Below, piece after piece: positions 34,839 through 43,787 of a DNA stretch of 64,000 nt. Position 1 is the first letter of the stretch; the number at the start of each line of letters is the position of its first letter. Origin of the DNA: Gramella sp. AN32 (GTDB lineage Bacteria > Bacteroidota > Bacteroidia > Flavobacteriales > Flavobacteriaceae); assembly GCF_023718305.1 (NCBI RefSeq), contig NZ_QEYO01000004.1:1-64000 (forward strand). The letters are read 5' to 3'. A program made the translations under genes and the position numbers. Below the pieces are notes generated by a model that was not told the DNA's origin, ran no database searches, and saw only the letters and a program-made list of their open reading frames with translations.

Positions 34839-36055
34839 TAGAACGATACTATTACGCTGTAAATTGATTTAACGCCTAGAAACATGGCCAGTAAAATAAC
34901 AACGATCCCAAGGATATTTTGAATGAGTGAATTTTTATATTTTCCCAGGATGCTGGTTTGATTTACCATATAAAATAAGAAAATAGCGATAATTGGTAAA
35001 ACCAGCCCATTGGCGATCTGGGCAAACTTTATAATTTCAACAGGTTTAATACCCAGTGAGGAAAAAATAATTCCCAGGATCAAAATTGAAATCCAAACAG
35101 ATTGAAATTTTCGGCTTCCAATGCCATCTTTCCAGCCCAAACATCCTTTTACCACATAAGCCGCAGCTAATGGCGCCGTAATCGAAGACGTAATTCCCGC
35201 GGCCAGCAAACCTATGGCCAAAAAGTACTTTGCAGACTCACCAAATAAAGGTTCCAGGCCTACCGCCAGGTCCCCGCCACTACTAATATCTGTGAGGTTT
35301 GAAGATGCAGCGCAAATGAGGATAGCCATAGAAACCAATCCACCCAGCCCAATGGAAAATATCAATTCTTTTCTCGCTATTCCCAGGAATTTTTCGTCCT
35401 TCCATTTTTCACTTACCAGGGAAGCGTGCAGGAAAAGGTTGTAAGGAACAACGGTAGTCCCCACCAGGGCAATAATAGTTAAAAGACCGGCATCAAAATT
35501 TCCCGGAACAAAGCCTGCTAACAACAAAGAGATGTCCGGTTTGGTCACCACAGCAGTTACCACAAAAGCCACACTCATAATAATGACTAGAAAAATAAAT
35601 ATTTTTTCCAGTTTTTTATAGCTTCCAAGAAGCAATAAGACAAAGGCCAGGCCTCCCATTACAATACTCCATAAATTAATTTGAAGATCCCCAAAACCAA
35701 AATTCTTTCCCGGGAAAAGAGTCTCGGCACCCAGAACCGCTCCAGAGATATTTCCTGCTTCGTAAGCGGCATTTCCAATAACAATTGCTGAGAATATGAG
35801 AAGAAGCGTAAGAAAGCGGGCAAATTTTCCTTTAATATTTTTACGAATCACATCGCTTAAACCCTCGCCTGTAATTAGTCCCAGACGGGCTGCCATCTCC
35901 TGAAGGATCATACAGGCAAAAACAGAAATTAATAATGCCCAAAGCAGGGAATATCCAAAATTGACGCCGGCGAGACTGCAAACTGTAACCGTCCCAGGCC
36001 CAATAAATGCTGCCGAAACCAGAATTCCCGGACCCAGATTTTTAAAAAAATTCAC
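34838..36055 (-). CDS. Nramp-like transporter lacking metal-binding residues
   Basis: 405 residues, about eleven helices, aligning clearly with Nramp/MntH (for example VNFGYSLLWALLIS and RLGLITGEGLSDVIR). The defining metal sites are changed. The TM1 motif DPGN is GPGT here (Gly19 for Asp, Thr22 for Asn), and TM6 MPH is VPY (Val203 for Met, Tyr205 for His). Divalent metal transport is therefore unlikely. Lying between DUF2891 and pxpA with 1-base overlaps on both sides, it is more likely the uptake system for 5-oxoproline or a related acid. That substrate is inference. Confidence 0.85.
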   Translation of the reverse strand: MNFFKNLGPGILVSAAFIGPGTVTVCSLAGVNFGYSLLWALLISVFACMILQEMAARLGLITGEGLSDVIRKNIKGKFARFLTLLLIFSAIVIGNAAYEAGNISGAVLGAETLFPGKNFGFGDLQINLWSIVMGGLAFVLLLLGSYKKLEKIFIFLVIIMSVAFVVTAVVTKPDISLLLAGFVPGNFDAGLLTIIALVGTTVVPYNLFLHASLVSEKWKDEKFLGIARKELIFSIGLGGLVSMAILICAASSNLTDISSGGDLAVGLEPLFGESAKYFLAIGLLAAGITSSITAPLAAAYVVKGCLGWKDGIGSRKFQSVWISILILGIIFSSLGIKPVEIIKFAQIANGLVLPIIAIFLFYMVNQTSILGKYKNSLIQNILGIVVILLAMFLGVKSIYSVIVSF

Positions 36056-37215
36056 TATTCTTTTTTAGGAATGCTTTCCTGCAGGGCATAAATTGCAAAA
36101 GTTCCCAACCAGTGTCCGCCTTCATAGGAGTCGCCTACCAGGTTAGGAAATGAATAATTAATATGCTTGTTGGCCAATGCGGCCAAATGCCCGTAATCCT
36201 TAGGATATTGCTTGGCCAAACCATTAAAAACCCAGGCCCTACTAAAATTTAATCCGTCCAGATGCACCAATTTTCCATCGGTCCTATCAGAAACCTTTCC
36301 CACTTCAAGGGCAAAATCTTTATTTTTTAACTGGGGCATAAAATCGTCCATCCATAAACTAAAAGAATTTTTGGGAAGCACCCTTCTCATAATATCGATC
36401 TCCTCAAGACAGGGAGAAAGAAAGTCATATCCTCCCGGTTCCCAATCTATAGGGCAATTATCGTCCTTTACGTAAAATTCCTGAGAGCGCTTATCAATAG
36501 CTTTTTTTAAGCTTTCATTTCCAGTGGCCAAAGCATAGTCATAAGCCAGGGTCATTCCAAACGCCGTATTCGTATGCTCCCCTATCCTGATGGGGTAATT
36601 TAACTTCGGAAGAAATTCTTCAAATCTTTGAACAATTAGTTGCGTTAAAGGTTCAAGATTTTGAGCCAGTTCTTTTCCCAGGGGATCTTCCCAGGTCTGC
36701 AATTCCGCCGAGAGCTTCAACAGCCAGGCCCAGCCATAAGTCCTTTCATAGTCTGCACTTTCCTCTCTTTTAAAGTAGGCTACTTCTCCCTTAATATTAT
36801 CTGCAGAAAGCGAATTTGATAATTTTGTCCTGATCTCTTCATGTTTATTTAAATTAGGAAACTGTTTTAAAAGACTTACTAAAGACCAGTGTCCATGAAC
36901 AGAAGAATGCCAGTCGAAACAGCCATAAAATGCCGGGTGCAGTTCGCGAGGTTCCCCTATTGCATCCTTACCCTCTAAGGTTTGACCTAATTTATTGGGG
37001 TATTCCGTTTCTAAACAGGACAATGGCAATTCTGCTAGCTTATTGGCCTGTTCGAGATTCATGGAGATTTTATTACTTTCCAGCAAAGCATCCGGGAGTA
37101 AGTCCTTAGTAGTTATGGAATCATTTTCAGTAGTTGATTTTTCAGAATTTCCGCCTCTATCTCCTTTACAGGAAACGAGAATGATAGTAAGGGCCAGCAA
37201 AATGAGTCTTTTCAT
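36055..37215 (-). CDS. DUF2891-family lipoprotein
   Basis: 386 residues, with a lipoprotein signal peptide (LVSC, lipidated Cys16) followed by a linker and a helical domain of the DUF2891 type. Conserved stretches are HPAFYGCFDWHSSVHGHWSLV (near 97-117), RIGEHTNTAFGM (near 206), and DWEPGGYDFLSPCLEEIDIMRRV (near 248). The pattern of His, Asp and Glu in an apparent alpha/alpha toroid suggests an enzyme, but no activity is known to me. It is probably in the periplasm or on the outer membrane, and is first in the 5-oxoproline operon. It may release 5-oxoproline, or a substrate leading to it, from outside; this is speculative. Confidence 0.85.
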   Translation of the reverse strand: MKRLILLALTIILVSCKGDRGGNSEKSTTENDSITTKDLLPDALLESNKISMNLEQANKLAELPLSCLETEYPNKLGQTLEGKDAIGEPRELHPAFYGCFDWHSSVHGHWSLVSLLKQFPNLNKHEEIRTKLSNSLSADNIKGEVAYFKREESADYERTYGWAWLLKLSAELQTWEDPLGKELAQNLEPLTQLIVQRFEEFLPKLNYPIRIGEHTNTAFGMTLAYDYALATGNESLKKAIDKRSQEFYVKDDNCPIDWEPGGYDFLSPCLEEIDIMRRVLPKNSFSLWMDDFMPQLKNKDFALEVGKVSDRTDGKLVHLDGLNFSRAWVFNGLAKQYPKDYGHLAALANKHINYSFPNLVGDSYEGGHWLGTFAIYALQESIPKKE

Positions 37216-37669
37216 CTAGAAATATTAAGGGGTGCAAAATTATAGGTTATTCAAAAATAGGAATTTAGAACAAAGCTCTAAGTTAATGAAGTCTCAACTT
37301 ATTTTATGTGTTTGAATAATTTTAAAACAAATAAAATATAGAAATTGTCAATATTAAAATATTTATAATATTGATTTACAGCTATTTAAAAATTTTTGAT
37401 CGTCTTGCAAACTACTTTTTTAAAATGGTTTTTTTAGAGAATACTTTATTTTCACATTTCGATTATTTAGAACTGGAGAATCTGAACAAAATACTGCACA
37501 GTTCAACGGGCAACGAATACTCTGCTTTAGGAAGAAAAAAGAATATAGAGAAGAGAAAATTGATAATTGATAATTGATAATTGAATGTTGATTATTTAAA
37601 TAGAGATCGATGCTCACTAATTTATATAGTTAGAGTACTGGACTGCCTACTGAAGCTGCACTTTAGTGA
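37216..37669. other. Spacer between yifB and the pxp operon
   Basis: 454 AT-rich bases. Inside are an inverted repeat TCAATATT-N11-AATATTGA (37348-37374), 133 bp upstream of the DUF2891 start, and a TTGATAA tandem repeat (37560-37584). The 68-codon plus-strand frame 37371-37577 has low complexity at its end and no family resemblance, and I do not count it as a gene. Confidence 0.6.
37560..37584. repeat. Tandem heptamer TTGATAA, 3.6 copies
   Basis: Perfect copies at 37560-37566, 37567-37573 and 37574-37580, then TTGA. The 7-base period is the same as in the GTTAGAA arrays but with an unrelated unit. Confidence 0.85.
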
Positions 37670-39208
37670 TCATCCCAGCCAGCCTTCCCTATCCAGACTG
37701 CGGTATTGAATCGCTTCGCCAATATGACCTTCAGAAATATGCTCTTTCCCGTCAAGGTCGGCAATACTTCGTGAAACTTTTAGAATGCGATCATACGCCC
37801 TGGCGGAAAGATTTAGTTTTTCCATGGCATTTTTCAGCAATTGCAGGGAATTACTGTCCAGTTTACAAAACTTGTTAATTTGTTTGGAACCCATTTGTGC
37901 ATTATAATGGATATTTTCATATTCTGAAAAACGAGTAACCTGGATTTCCCTGGCTTTGGTCACCCGTTTTCTAATTTCAAGACTACTTTCACCTTTACGA
38001 TCTTCACTTAACTTTTCAAATGGAACGGGAGTAACTTCTATATGGATATCGATCCTATCCAGAAGTGGTCCGCTAATTTTACTGAGATAGCGCTGCATTT
38101 CACTTGCTGAAGATGAAACCGGGGCATTGGGATCATTAAAATAACCACCCGGGCTCGGGTTCATACTAGCAACCAACATAAAGCTCGAGGGATAAGTCAC
38201 CGTAAATTTTGCTCTGGAAATAGTTACTTCCCGATCTTCTAAGGGCTGGCGCATGACTTCCAATACTCCGCGTTTAAATTCTGGTAATTCATCTAAAAAT
38301 AAAACTCCGTTATGAGAAAGGGAAATTTCACCGGGCTGCGGATAGGCACCGCCTCCCACAAGGGCAACATCTGAGATCGTATGATGCGGACTTCGAAATG
38401 GCCTTTGGGACATTAAACCCACATTATCCCGAACTTTCCCGGCGACACTATGAATTTTTGTGGTTTCTAAGGCTTCCTGTAAGGTCATTGGCGGTAAAAT
38501 ACTGGGCAGCCTTTTTGCCAGCATCGTCTTTCCCGAGCCGGGAGGGCCAATTAAAATAATATTATGACCGCCAGCTGCGGCAATTTCCATACAACGTTTT
38601 ATAGATTCTTGGCCCTTTACTTCGGAAAAGTCAAAATCAAAATTATCCAGGCCTTTAAAAAAGATTTCCCGAGTATTGATCTCGGTTCGTTCTAAAGGTA
38701 TATTTTGATCAAAAAATTGAATTACCTGAGTGATATTAGCAATCCCATAGACTTCCAAACCCGAAACGATCGCTGCTTCCCGGGCATTTTGTTCCGGAAG
38801 TATAAAACCCTTGAAACCATCTTTTTTAGCCTGTATGGCAATGGGCAAGGCACCTTTTATGGGTTGAAGTCCGCCATCAAGGGATAGCTCTCCCATGATT
38901 AAGTAATCACTGATTTTTTCTGCTTTGATTTGTTCAGAAGCGGCCAGAATGCCCATGGCCACGGTAAGATCGTAAGCGGAACCTTCCTTGCGGAGATCTG
39001 CCGGGGCCATATTGATGATGATCTTTTTACCGGGTAGTTTGTATTTATTATTTTGAAGAGCGGCGGTGATGCGGTAACTCGATTCTTTTACCGCATTATC
39101 GGGAAGTCCTACCAGGTGATAACCAATCCCTGAAGCCATATTCACCTCAACAGTAATGATAGTAGCCTCAACGCCAAAAACCGAACTACCATAAACCTTA
39201 ACCAGCAT
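37670..39208 (-). CDS. YifB-family Mg-chelatase-like ATPase
   Basis: 512 residues: an N-terminal ChlI-like domain (VEVNMASGIGYHLVGLPDNAVKESS at about 21-45), then an AAA+ module with Walker A GPPGSGKTMLAKRLPSIL near 220, LDELPEFKRGVLEVMRQPLE near 305 (Walker B region), and the C-terminal chelatase domain (NLSARAYDRILKVSRSIADLDG). Related to ComM, which in naturally competent bacteria drives branch migration of incoming DNA. The role in flavobacteria is not settled. Stands alone. Confidence 0.93.
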   Translation of the reverse strand: MLVKVYGSSVFGVEATIITVEVNMASGIGYHLVGLPDNAVKESSYRITAALQNNKYKLPGKKIIINMAPADLRKEGSAYDLTVAMGILAASEQIKAEKISDYLIMGELSLDGGLQPIKGALPIAIQAKKDGFKGFILPEQNAREAAIVSGLEVYGIANITQVIQFFDQNIPLERTEINTREIFFKGLDNFDFDFSEVKGQESIKRCMEIAAAGGHNIILIGPPGSGKTMLAKRLPSILPPMTLQEALETTKIHSVAGKVRDNVGLMSQRPFRSPHHTISDVALVGGGAYPQPGEISLSHNGVLFLDELPEFKRGVLEVMRQPLEDREVTISRAKFTVTYPSSFMLVASMNPSPGGYFNDPNAPVSSSASEMQRYLSKISGPLLDRIDIHIEVTPVPFEKLSEDRKGESSLEIRKRVTKAREIQVTRFSEYENIHYNAQMGSKQINKFCKLDSNSLQLLKNAMEKLNLSARAYDRILKVSRSIADLDGKEHISEGHIGEAIQYRSLDREGWLG

Positions 39209-39288
39209 TCCCTAAATTTTCAAATAAATGTAGCGGAATATTTTAATTTTCACCTAAGTAAATATCCAGAATTGGCAAATATTTTAGA

Positions 39289-40431
39289 CTAGCTCGTTAT
39301 ATAATTAAGTTTAGCTTTTATCTTGCCGGGGAAGTTGGAATTTTTATTCAAACTTATTTTAAATTCGGTACCGTAATTCTCCTCGCTTTTAATTTCCACT
39401 TTACCATTGTGGGCCCGCGCTACGGTTTTCACTAAAGTTAAACCCATACCCCAGCTTTTTAATTCGCCGTGATTTTCATTCGGGGAATGGTTTAAAAATT
39501 GAAACATTTCATTTTGTTTTGCTTCCGAAATAGGTTTTCCAAAGTTATGTACACATATGCTGACTTCTTCCAACTCATCGTGAACAGTTATTTTAACCGT
39601 TTTTCTGGATTCCCCATACTTAACCGCGTTGGTCACCAAATTTTCAACCACTCTTCGTATGGCTGTGCCATCAAAAACGCCTATAATTTTTTCAGTGTTA
39701 GTTTCAAAGATCACTTTATTAGAATACATTTCTTTGGCTTCATTATACACCCATTTTATCTCCTCTAGAATATCAATTTCTTTGAAATTCAACGTAATAC
39801 CTTCACCTGCTTTAATCGTAATCGCCTCTAAAATACCTTCCAGAAGTTCAAGGGATTTTTTGAGACTGGTGATCCCCATTTTTTTAATACCGTCAAACCG
39901 ATCTTTATCCATACCACAATCGATAATATCCAGCGCGAAATAAGCCGCCGAAATAGGATTTCTAAGATCGTGGGCAAGGGTTCCTATAAGCTTTTCCCGC
40001 ATATCCTGAAGGGAATCAGTAAATGAATCAGCCGAGTTGAGCATGGCTGTTTCCAGGGTATATTTTAAAATAATCCCTACCTCGCTGGTATATTCATTTT
40101 TGTCCAACAGGAAGCTGGTAAGGACCCTATGAAAAATGACATATTCTTTGAGGATTTGTTTTACGGTATAATCCTCAGATGCTGCCCGATGCCTTCCATG
40201 CTCCACACTATTCTTTATGATTTCCTCATATTCCTCATAGCGTTCGATATGTTTAAGATCTTTATAACGACGCATAATCTGAGCTATATCTTCCAAAACA
40301 TTTGGCAACTGGTTTCTCAGGGCAAGGGCACTGGAATTCTTTGAAGCAGGGATATCTTCCCTTACTTTTTTCTCCCAGGTATCCATGATATATTTACTAT
40401 TAGACTCTATAAGATTAGCCGCATTCTCCAT
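39289..40431 (-). CDS. Soluble sensor histidine kinase with RsbRD-like N terminus
   Basis: 380 residues without membrane segments. The N-terminal half (about 5-135) is helical and resembles the RsbRD_N domain of stress sensors. It is followed by a HisKA domain with His154 in LIGTLAHDLRNPISAA, then the N box (VVENLVTNAVKYGES) and a G box (GELKSWGMGLTLVKTVARAHNG). No response regulator is adjacent, so it is an orphan kinase. The input is probably cytoplasmic. Confidence 0.88.
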   Translation of the reverse strand: MENAANLIESNSKYIMDTWEKKVREDIPASKNSSALALRNQLPNVLEDIAQIMRRYKDLKHIERYEEYEEIIKNSVEHGRHRAASEDYTVKQILKEYVIFHRVLTSFLLDKNEYTSEVGIILKYTLETAMLNSADSFTDSLQDMREKLIGTLAHDLRNPISAAYFALDIIDCGMDKDRFDGIKKMGITSLKKSLELLEGILEAITIKAGEGITLNFKEIDILEEIKWVYNEAKEMYSNKVIFETNTEKIIGVFDGTAIRRVVENLVTNAVKYGESRKTVKITVHDELEEVSICVHNFGKPISEAKQNEMFQFLNHSPNENHGELKSWGMGLTLVKTVARAHNGKVEIKSEENYGTEFKISLNKNSNFPGKIKAKLNYITS

Positions 40432-40643
40432 AGGTGCAATTTAAGGATTTTTAGAAAAATTTAACATAATATTAAACAAATAATTTAACTTAAATCAAAT
40501 TTTTTATATGCCAGATTGTGTGATAGGGTTATAAAACAGCTCATTCTGTACTCAATAGCTCGTGATATCTTTTAACTCATTGGGGGTTCTGAGATAAATT
40601 CCGGATAGTATAATTATTATTACTAATATAAATATATAGCAGC

Positions 40644-40667
40644 AAAAAAACCTGCCGGAGGCAGGTT
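40644..40667 (-). terminator. Terminator of the GlcNAc-kinase-like gene
   Basis: AACCTGCC-GGA-GGCAGGTT has a perfect 8-bp stem. On the minus strand it is followed by seven T. It lies 30 bases after the gene's stop. Confidence 0.88.
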
Positions 40668-40696
40668 CTATACTATAAAAATTCCTAAACTAGATA

Positions 40697-41554
40697 TTAG
40701 ATTTTAATCACATTTTTTCGATAATGTTCTATCAACCCATCAATTGGTCTTTGTACGACATTTCCTAATTGAATTCCATATGGGGTTAGCACTGCCCTAA
40801 TTATATCTTTGCTGAAATAGGCAATACTTCCAATAAAATGAACTGGTAAAGTAGAAACCTGAGGATAACAAAGTACTCTGGAATGCACAAAATCTGACAT
40901 TCCTTCATAAAGCAATTTATAGAAATATCCGTTCATTTCATTTTTGAAAATAAATTCAGCGAAATGGGCCAGATAGGAGTTAGGATTTTCCTTTCGATAA
41001 ATATTCATTTTGATCGTATCGGAATTCAAATCGAAACGTTCCTGAAATTTTTCAGCAATTTCCGGGGGCATTCTCTTATAATAATAATCCCGGATCAATC
41101 TTTTTCCGAAGTAATTACCACTGGCTTCATCCATTAAAATATAGCCAAGGGAATCTACCGCCTGGTGCAGGTTTTCGCCATCATAATAACAACTGTTGGA
41201 CCCGGTCCCAAGAATACAAATAATACCAGGCTCGGTCGTTGCCGCATAAACGGCAGCTACCATATCTTCCATCACCAAAACTTCATCGGCATTTGAGAAA
41301 TGGTTGGCAAGGATGCTTCTTAAAAGTTCCCGGGGTGTAGGCGTACCACAACCAGCTCCATAAAAATGGACTTTTTCAACCTGATCCCTAATTTCGAAAA
41401 GTTCTGGGTTCTCGGAAAGTCTTTCCTCTAAAACAGGCTCTTTAAAAACAGCCGGGTTTAAACCTTTTGTCCTGGTCTTTAAAACCTGTTCTCCATTATT
41501 ATCAAGAAGAATCCAGTCACATTTTGTCGAACCACCGTCAGCAATTAAAATCAT
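40697..41554 (-). CDS. BadF/BadG-type ATPase, probable N-acetylglucosamine kinase
   Basis: 285 residues of the actin-like ASKHA fold: phosphate-1 loop ILIADGGSTKCDWILLDNNG at the N terminus, phosphate-2 loop PGIICILGTGSNSCYYDG near 114-131, and MDEASGNYFGKRLIRDYY near 147. Cytoplasmic. The family includes N-acetylglucosamine kinase and CoA-reductase activators. The absence of Fe-S cysteines and the short length favour the sugar kinase. It is downstream of gapA, separated by a large nested hairpin. Confidence 0.8.
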   Translation of the reverse strand: MILIADGGSTKCDWILLDNNGEQVLKTRTKGLNPAVFKEPVLEERLSENPELFEIRDQVEKVHFYGAGCGTPTPRELLRSILANHFSNADEVLVMEDMVAAVYAATTEPGIICILGTGSNSCYYDGENLHQAVDSLGYILMDEASGNYFGKRLIRDYYYKRMPPEIAEKFQERFDLNSDTIKMNIYRKENPNSYLAHFAEFIFKNEMNGYFYKLLYEGMSDFVHSRVLCYPQVSTLPVHFIGSIAYFSKDIIRAVLTPYGIQLGNVVQRPIDGLIEHYRKNVIKI

Positions 41555-41574
41555 GTGTTTTTATATGGTAAAAA

Positions 41575-41652
41575 TAAGCCTGAAACATTTTTTGTTAGGT
41601 CGTAAAATAAAAGAATACTTCTCTACATTTTACGGGAAATGTTTCAGGCTTA
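41575..41652 (-). terminator. Large nested hairpin after gapA
   Basis: A perfect 16-bp outer stem (41575-41590 with 41637-41652; TAAGCCTGAAACATTT) encloses a perfect 8-bp inner stem CGTAAAAT/ATTTTACG (41601-41608 with 41627-41634). On the minus strand it starts 9 bases after the gapA stop and ends TTATTTTTACC. It probably terminates pfkA-gapA, or stabilises its 3' end. Confidence 0.65.
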
Positions 41653-41660
41653 GATTAAGA

Positions 41661-42674
<1,014 letters not shown>

Positions 42675-43661
42675 TTATACTGAAGTGATGTCTGCCACCC
42701 TTCGTAATTCTTTATCTAATTTATCTTCACCCTTTATGGCCGTAAGTAAATCTACGTGCACCACTTTTTGGTGATCTATTCCAATCATAATTTCGGTTTT
42801 GCCATCCATGAGGGCTTCAACCGCTCCAACCCCCATTTTACTGGCTAAGACCCTATCAAAACAACTTGGGGAACCTCCTCGCTGAATATGTCCTAATACG
42901 GAAACCCGAATTTCATATTCATCCATATTTTCTTCAATATATTGAGCGAGTTCAAAAATATTCTTCCCACTTTTATCACCTTCAGCTACAACGATGATAC
43001 TGGAAGTTTTTCCGGATTTTTTACTCTTCCGAAGTGATTCGATCAAACGTTCCACCCCCATATTTTCCTCGGGGATAAGTATTTCTTCTGCTCCTGCACC
43101 AATACCGCTATTTAAGGCAATATCACCAGCATCCCTTCCCATTACTTCTACTAAAAAAAGCCTGTTGTGAGAACTTGCTGTATCGCGAATCTTGTCTATA
43201 GCTTCCACGACTGTATTTAATGCAGTATCATAGCCAAGGGTAAAATCGGTTCCGTTAATATCATTGTCGATAGTTGCAGGAATCCCTACAATGGGAAATT
43301 TAAATTCCTTGCTTAAAAGCTGTCCACCGGTAAAAGTACCGTCACCTCCTATTACCACTAAAGCATCAATATTGTTAGAAATAAGGTTTTCATAGGCTTT
43401 TTTTCTACCTTCCTTAGTTTTAAATTCTTCGGAACGGGAAGACTTAAGAAATGTACCTCCCCTATTAATGGTATTCCTTACCGATCTTGCATCGAGAGGT
43501 TCAAAATCTGCTTCGATCAAACCCTGATACCCGCGATAAACGCCGGTACATTTAAGATTATAAAATGAACAGGCACGAACAACTGCCCTAATGGCCGCAT
43601 TCATTCCGGGAGCATCCCCCCCAGAGGTTAAAACCGCAATGTTTTGTATACTTTCAGGCAT
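42675..43661 (-). CDS. pfkA: 6-phosphofructokinase
   Basis: ATP-dependent phosphorylation of fructose 6-phosphate. 328 residues with LTSGGDAPGMNAAIRAV (11-27), INRGGTFLKSSRSEE (66-80), the GGDGTF motif, GIPATIDNDINGTDFTLGYDTA (split near 127-148) and EVMGRDAGDIAL. The glycine in GGDGTF is the ATP-type residue rather than the Asp of PPi-dependent enzymes. First gene of a pfkA-gapA pair next to the glucan locus, which feeds glucose 6-phosphate into this pathway. Confidence 0.97.
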   Translation of the reverse strand: MPESIQNIAVLTSGGDAPGMNAAIRAVVRACSFYNLKCTGVYRGYQGLIEADFEPLDARSVRNTINRGGTFLKSSRSEEFKTKEGRKKAYENLISNNIDALVVIGGDGTFTGGQLLSKEFKFPIVGIPATIDNDINGTDFTLGYDTALNTVVEAIDKIRDTASSHNRLFLVEVMGRDAGDIALNSGIGAGAEEILIPEENMGVERLIESLRKSKKSGKTSSIIVVAEGDKSGKNIFELAQYIEENMDEYEIRVSVLGHIQRGGSPSCFDRVLASKMGVGAVEALMDGKTEIMIGIDHQKVVHVDLLTAIKGEDKLDKELRRVADITSV

Positions 43662-43740
43662 ATCTAATCAAAACTATTCCATTTTACCGCCATAACCTAA
43701 TTTAGCAAAAAACTAAATCGTTTTCGGTTGATAACTAATA

Positions 43741-43764
43741 AAAAAAGCCGCTTTTATGCGACTT
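43741..43764 (-). terminator. Terminator of the GH13 maltose operon
   Basis: On the minus strand AAGTCGC-ATAAAA-GCGGCTT (one U-G pair) is followed by TTTTTTATTAG. It lies 24 bases after the stop of the 482-residue amylase. Confidence 0.75.
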
Positions 43765-43787
43765 CTTTTAATTTTTTAGGACTTAAA

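Noticed and set aside
34838..36055. Ordinary manganese/iron MntH
   Set aside because: The DPGN and MPH metal motifs are replaced by GPGT and VPY, and the operon concerns 5-oxoproline.
37348..37374. Operator TCAATATT-N11-AATATTGA before the DUF2891 gene
   Set aside because: The arms are pure AT-type words in a very AT-rich spacer and far from the start; chance is too likely to list it as a site.
37371..37577. 68-codon plus-strand ORF in the yifB/pxp spacer
   Set aside because: It ends in the TTGATAA tandem repeat and shows no domain, and no promoter or conserved neighbour supports it.
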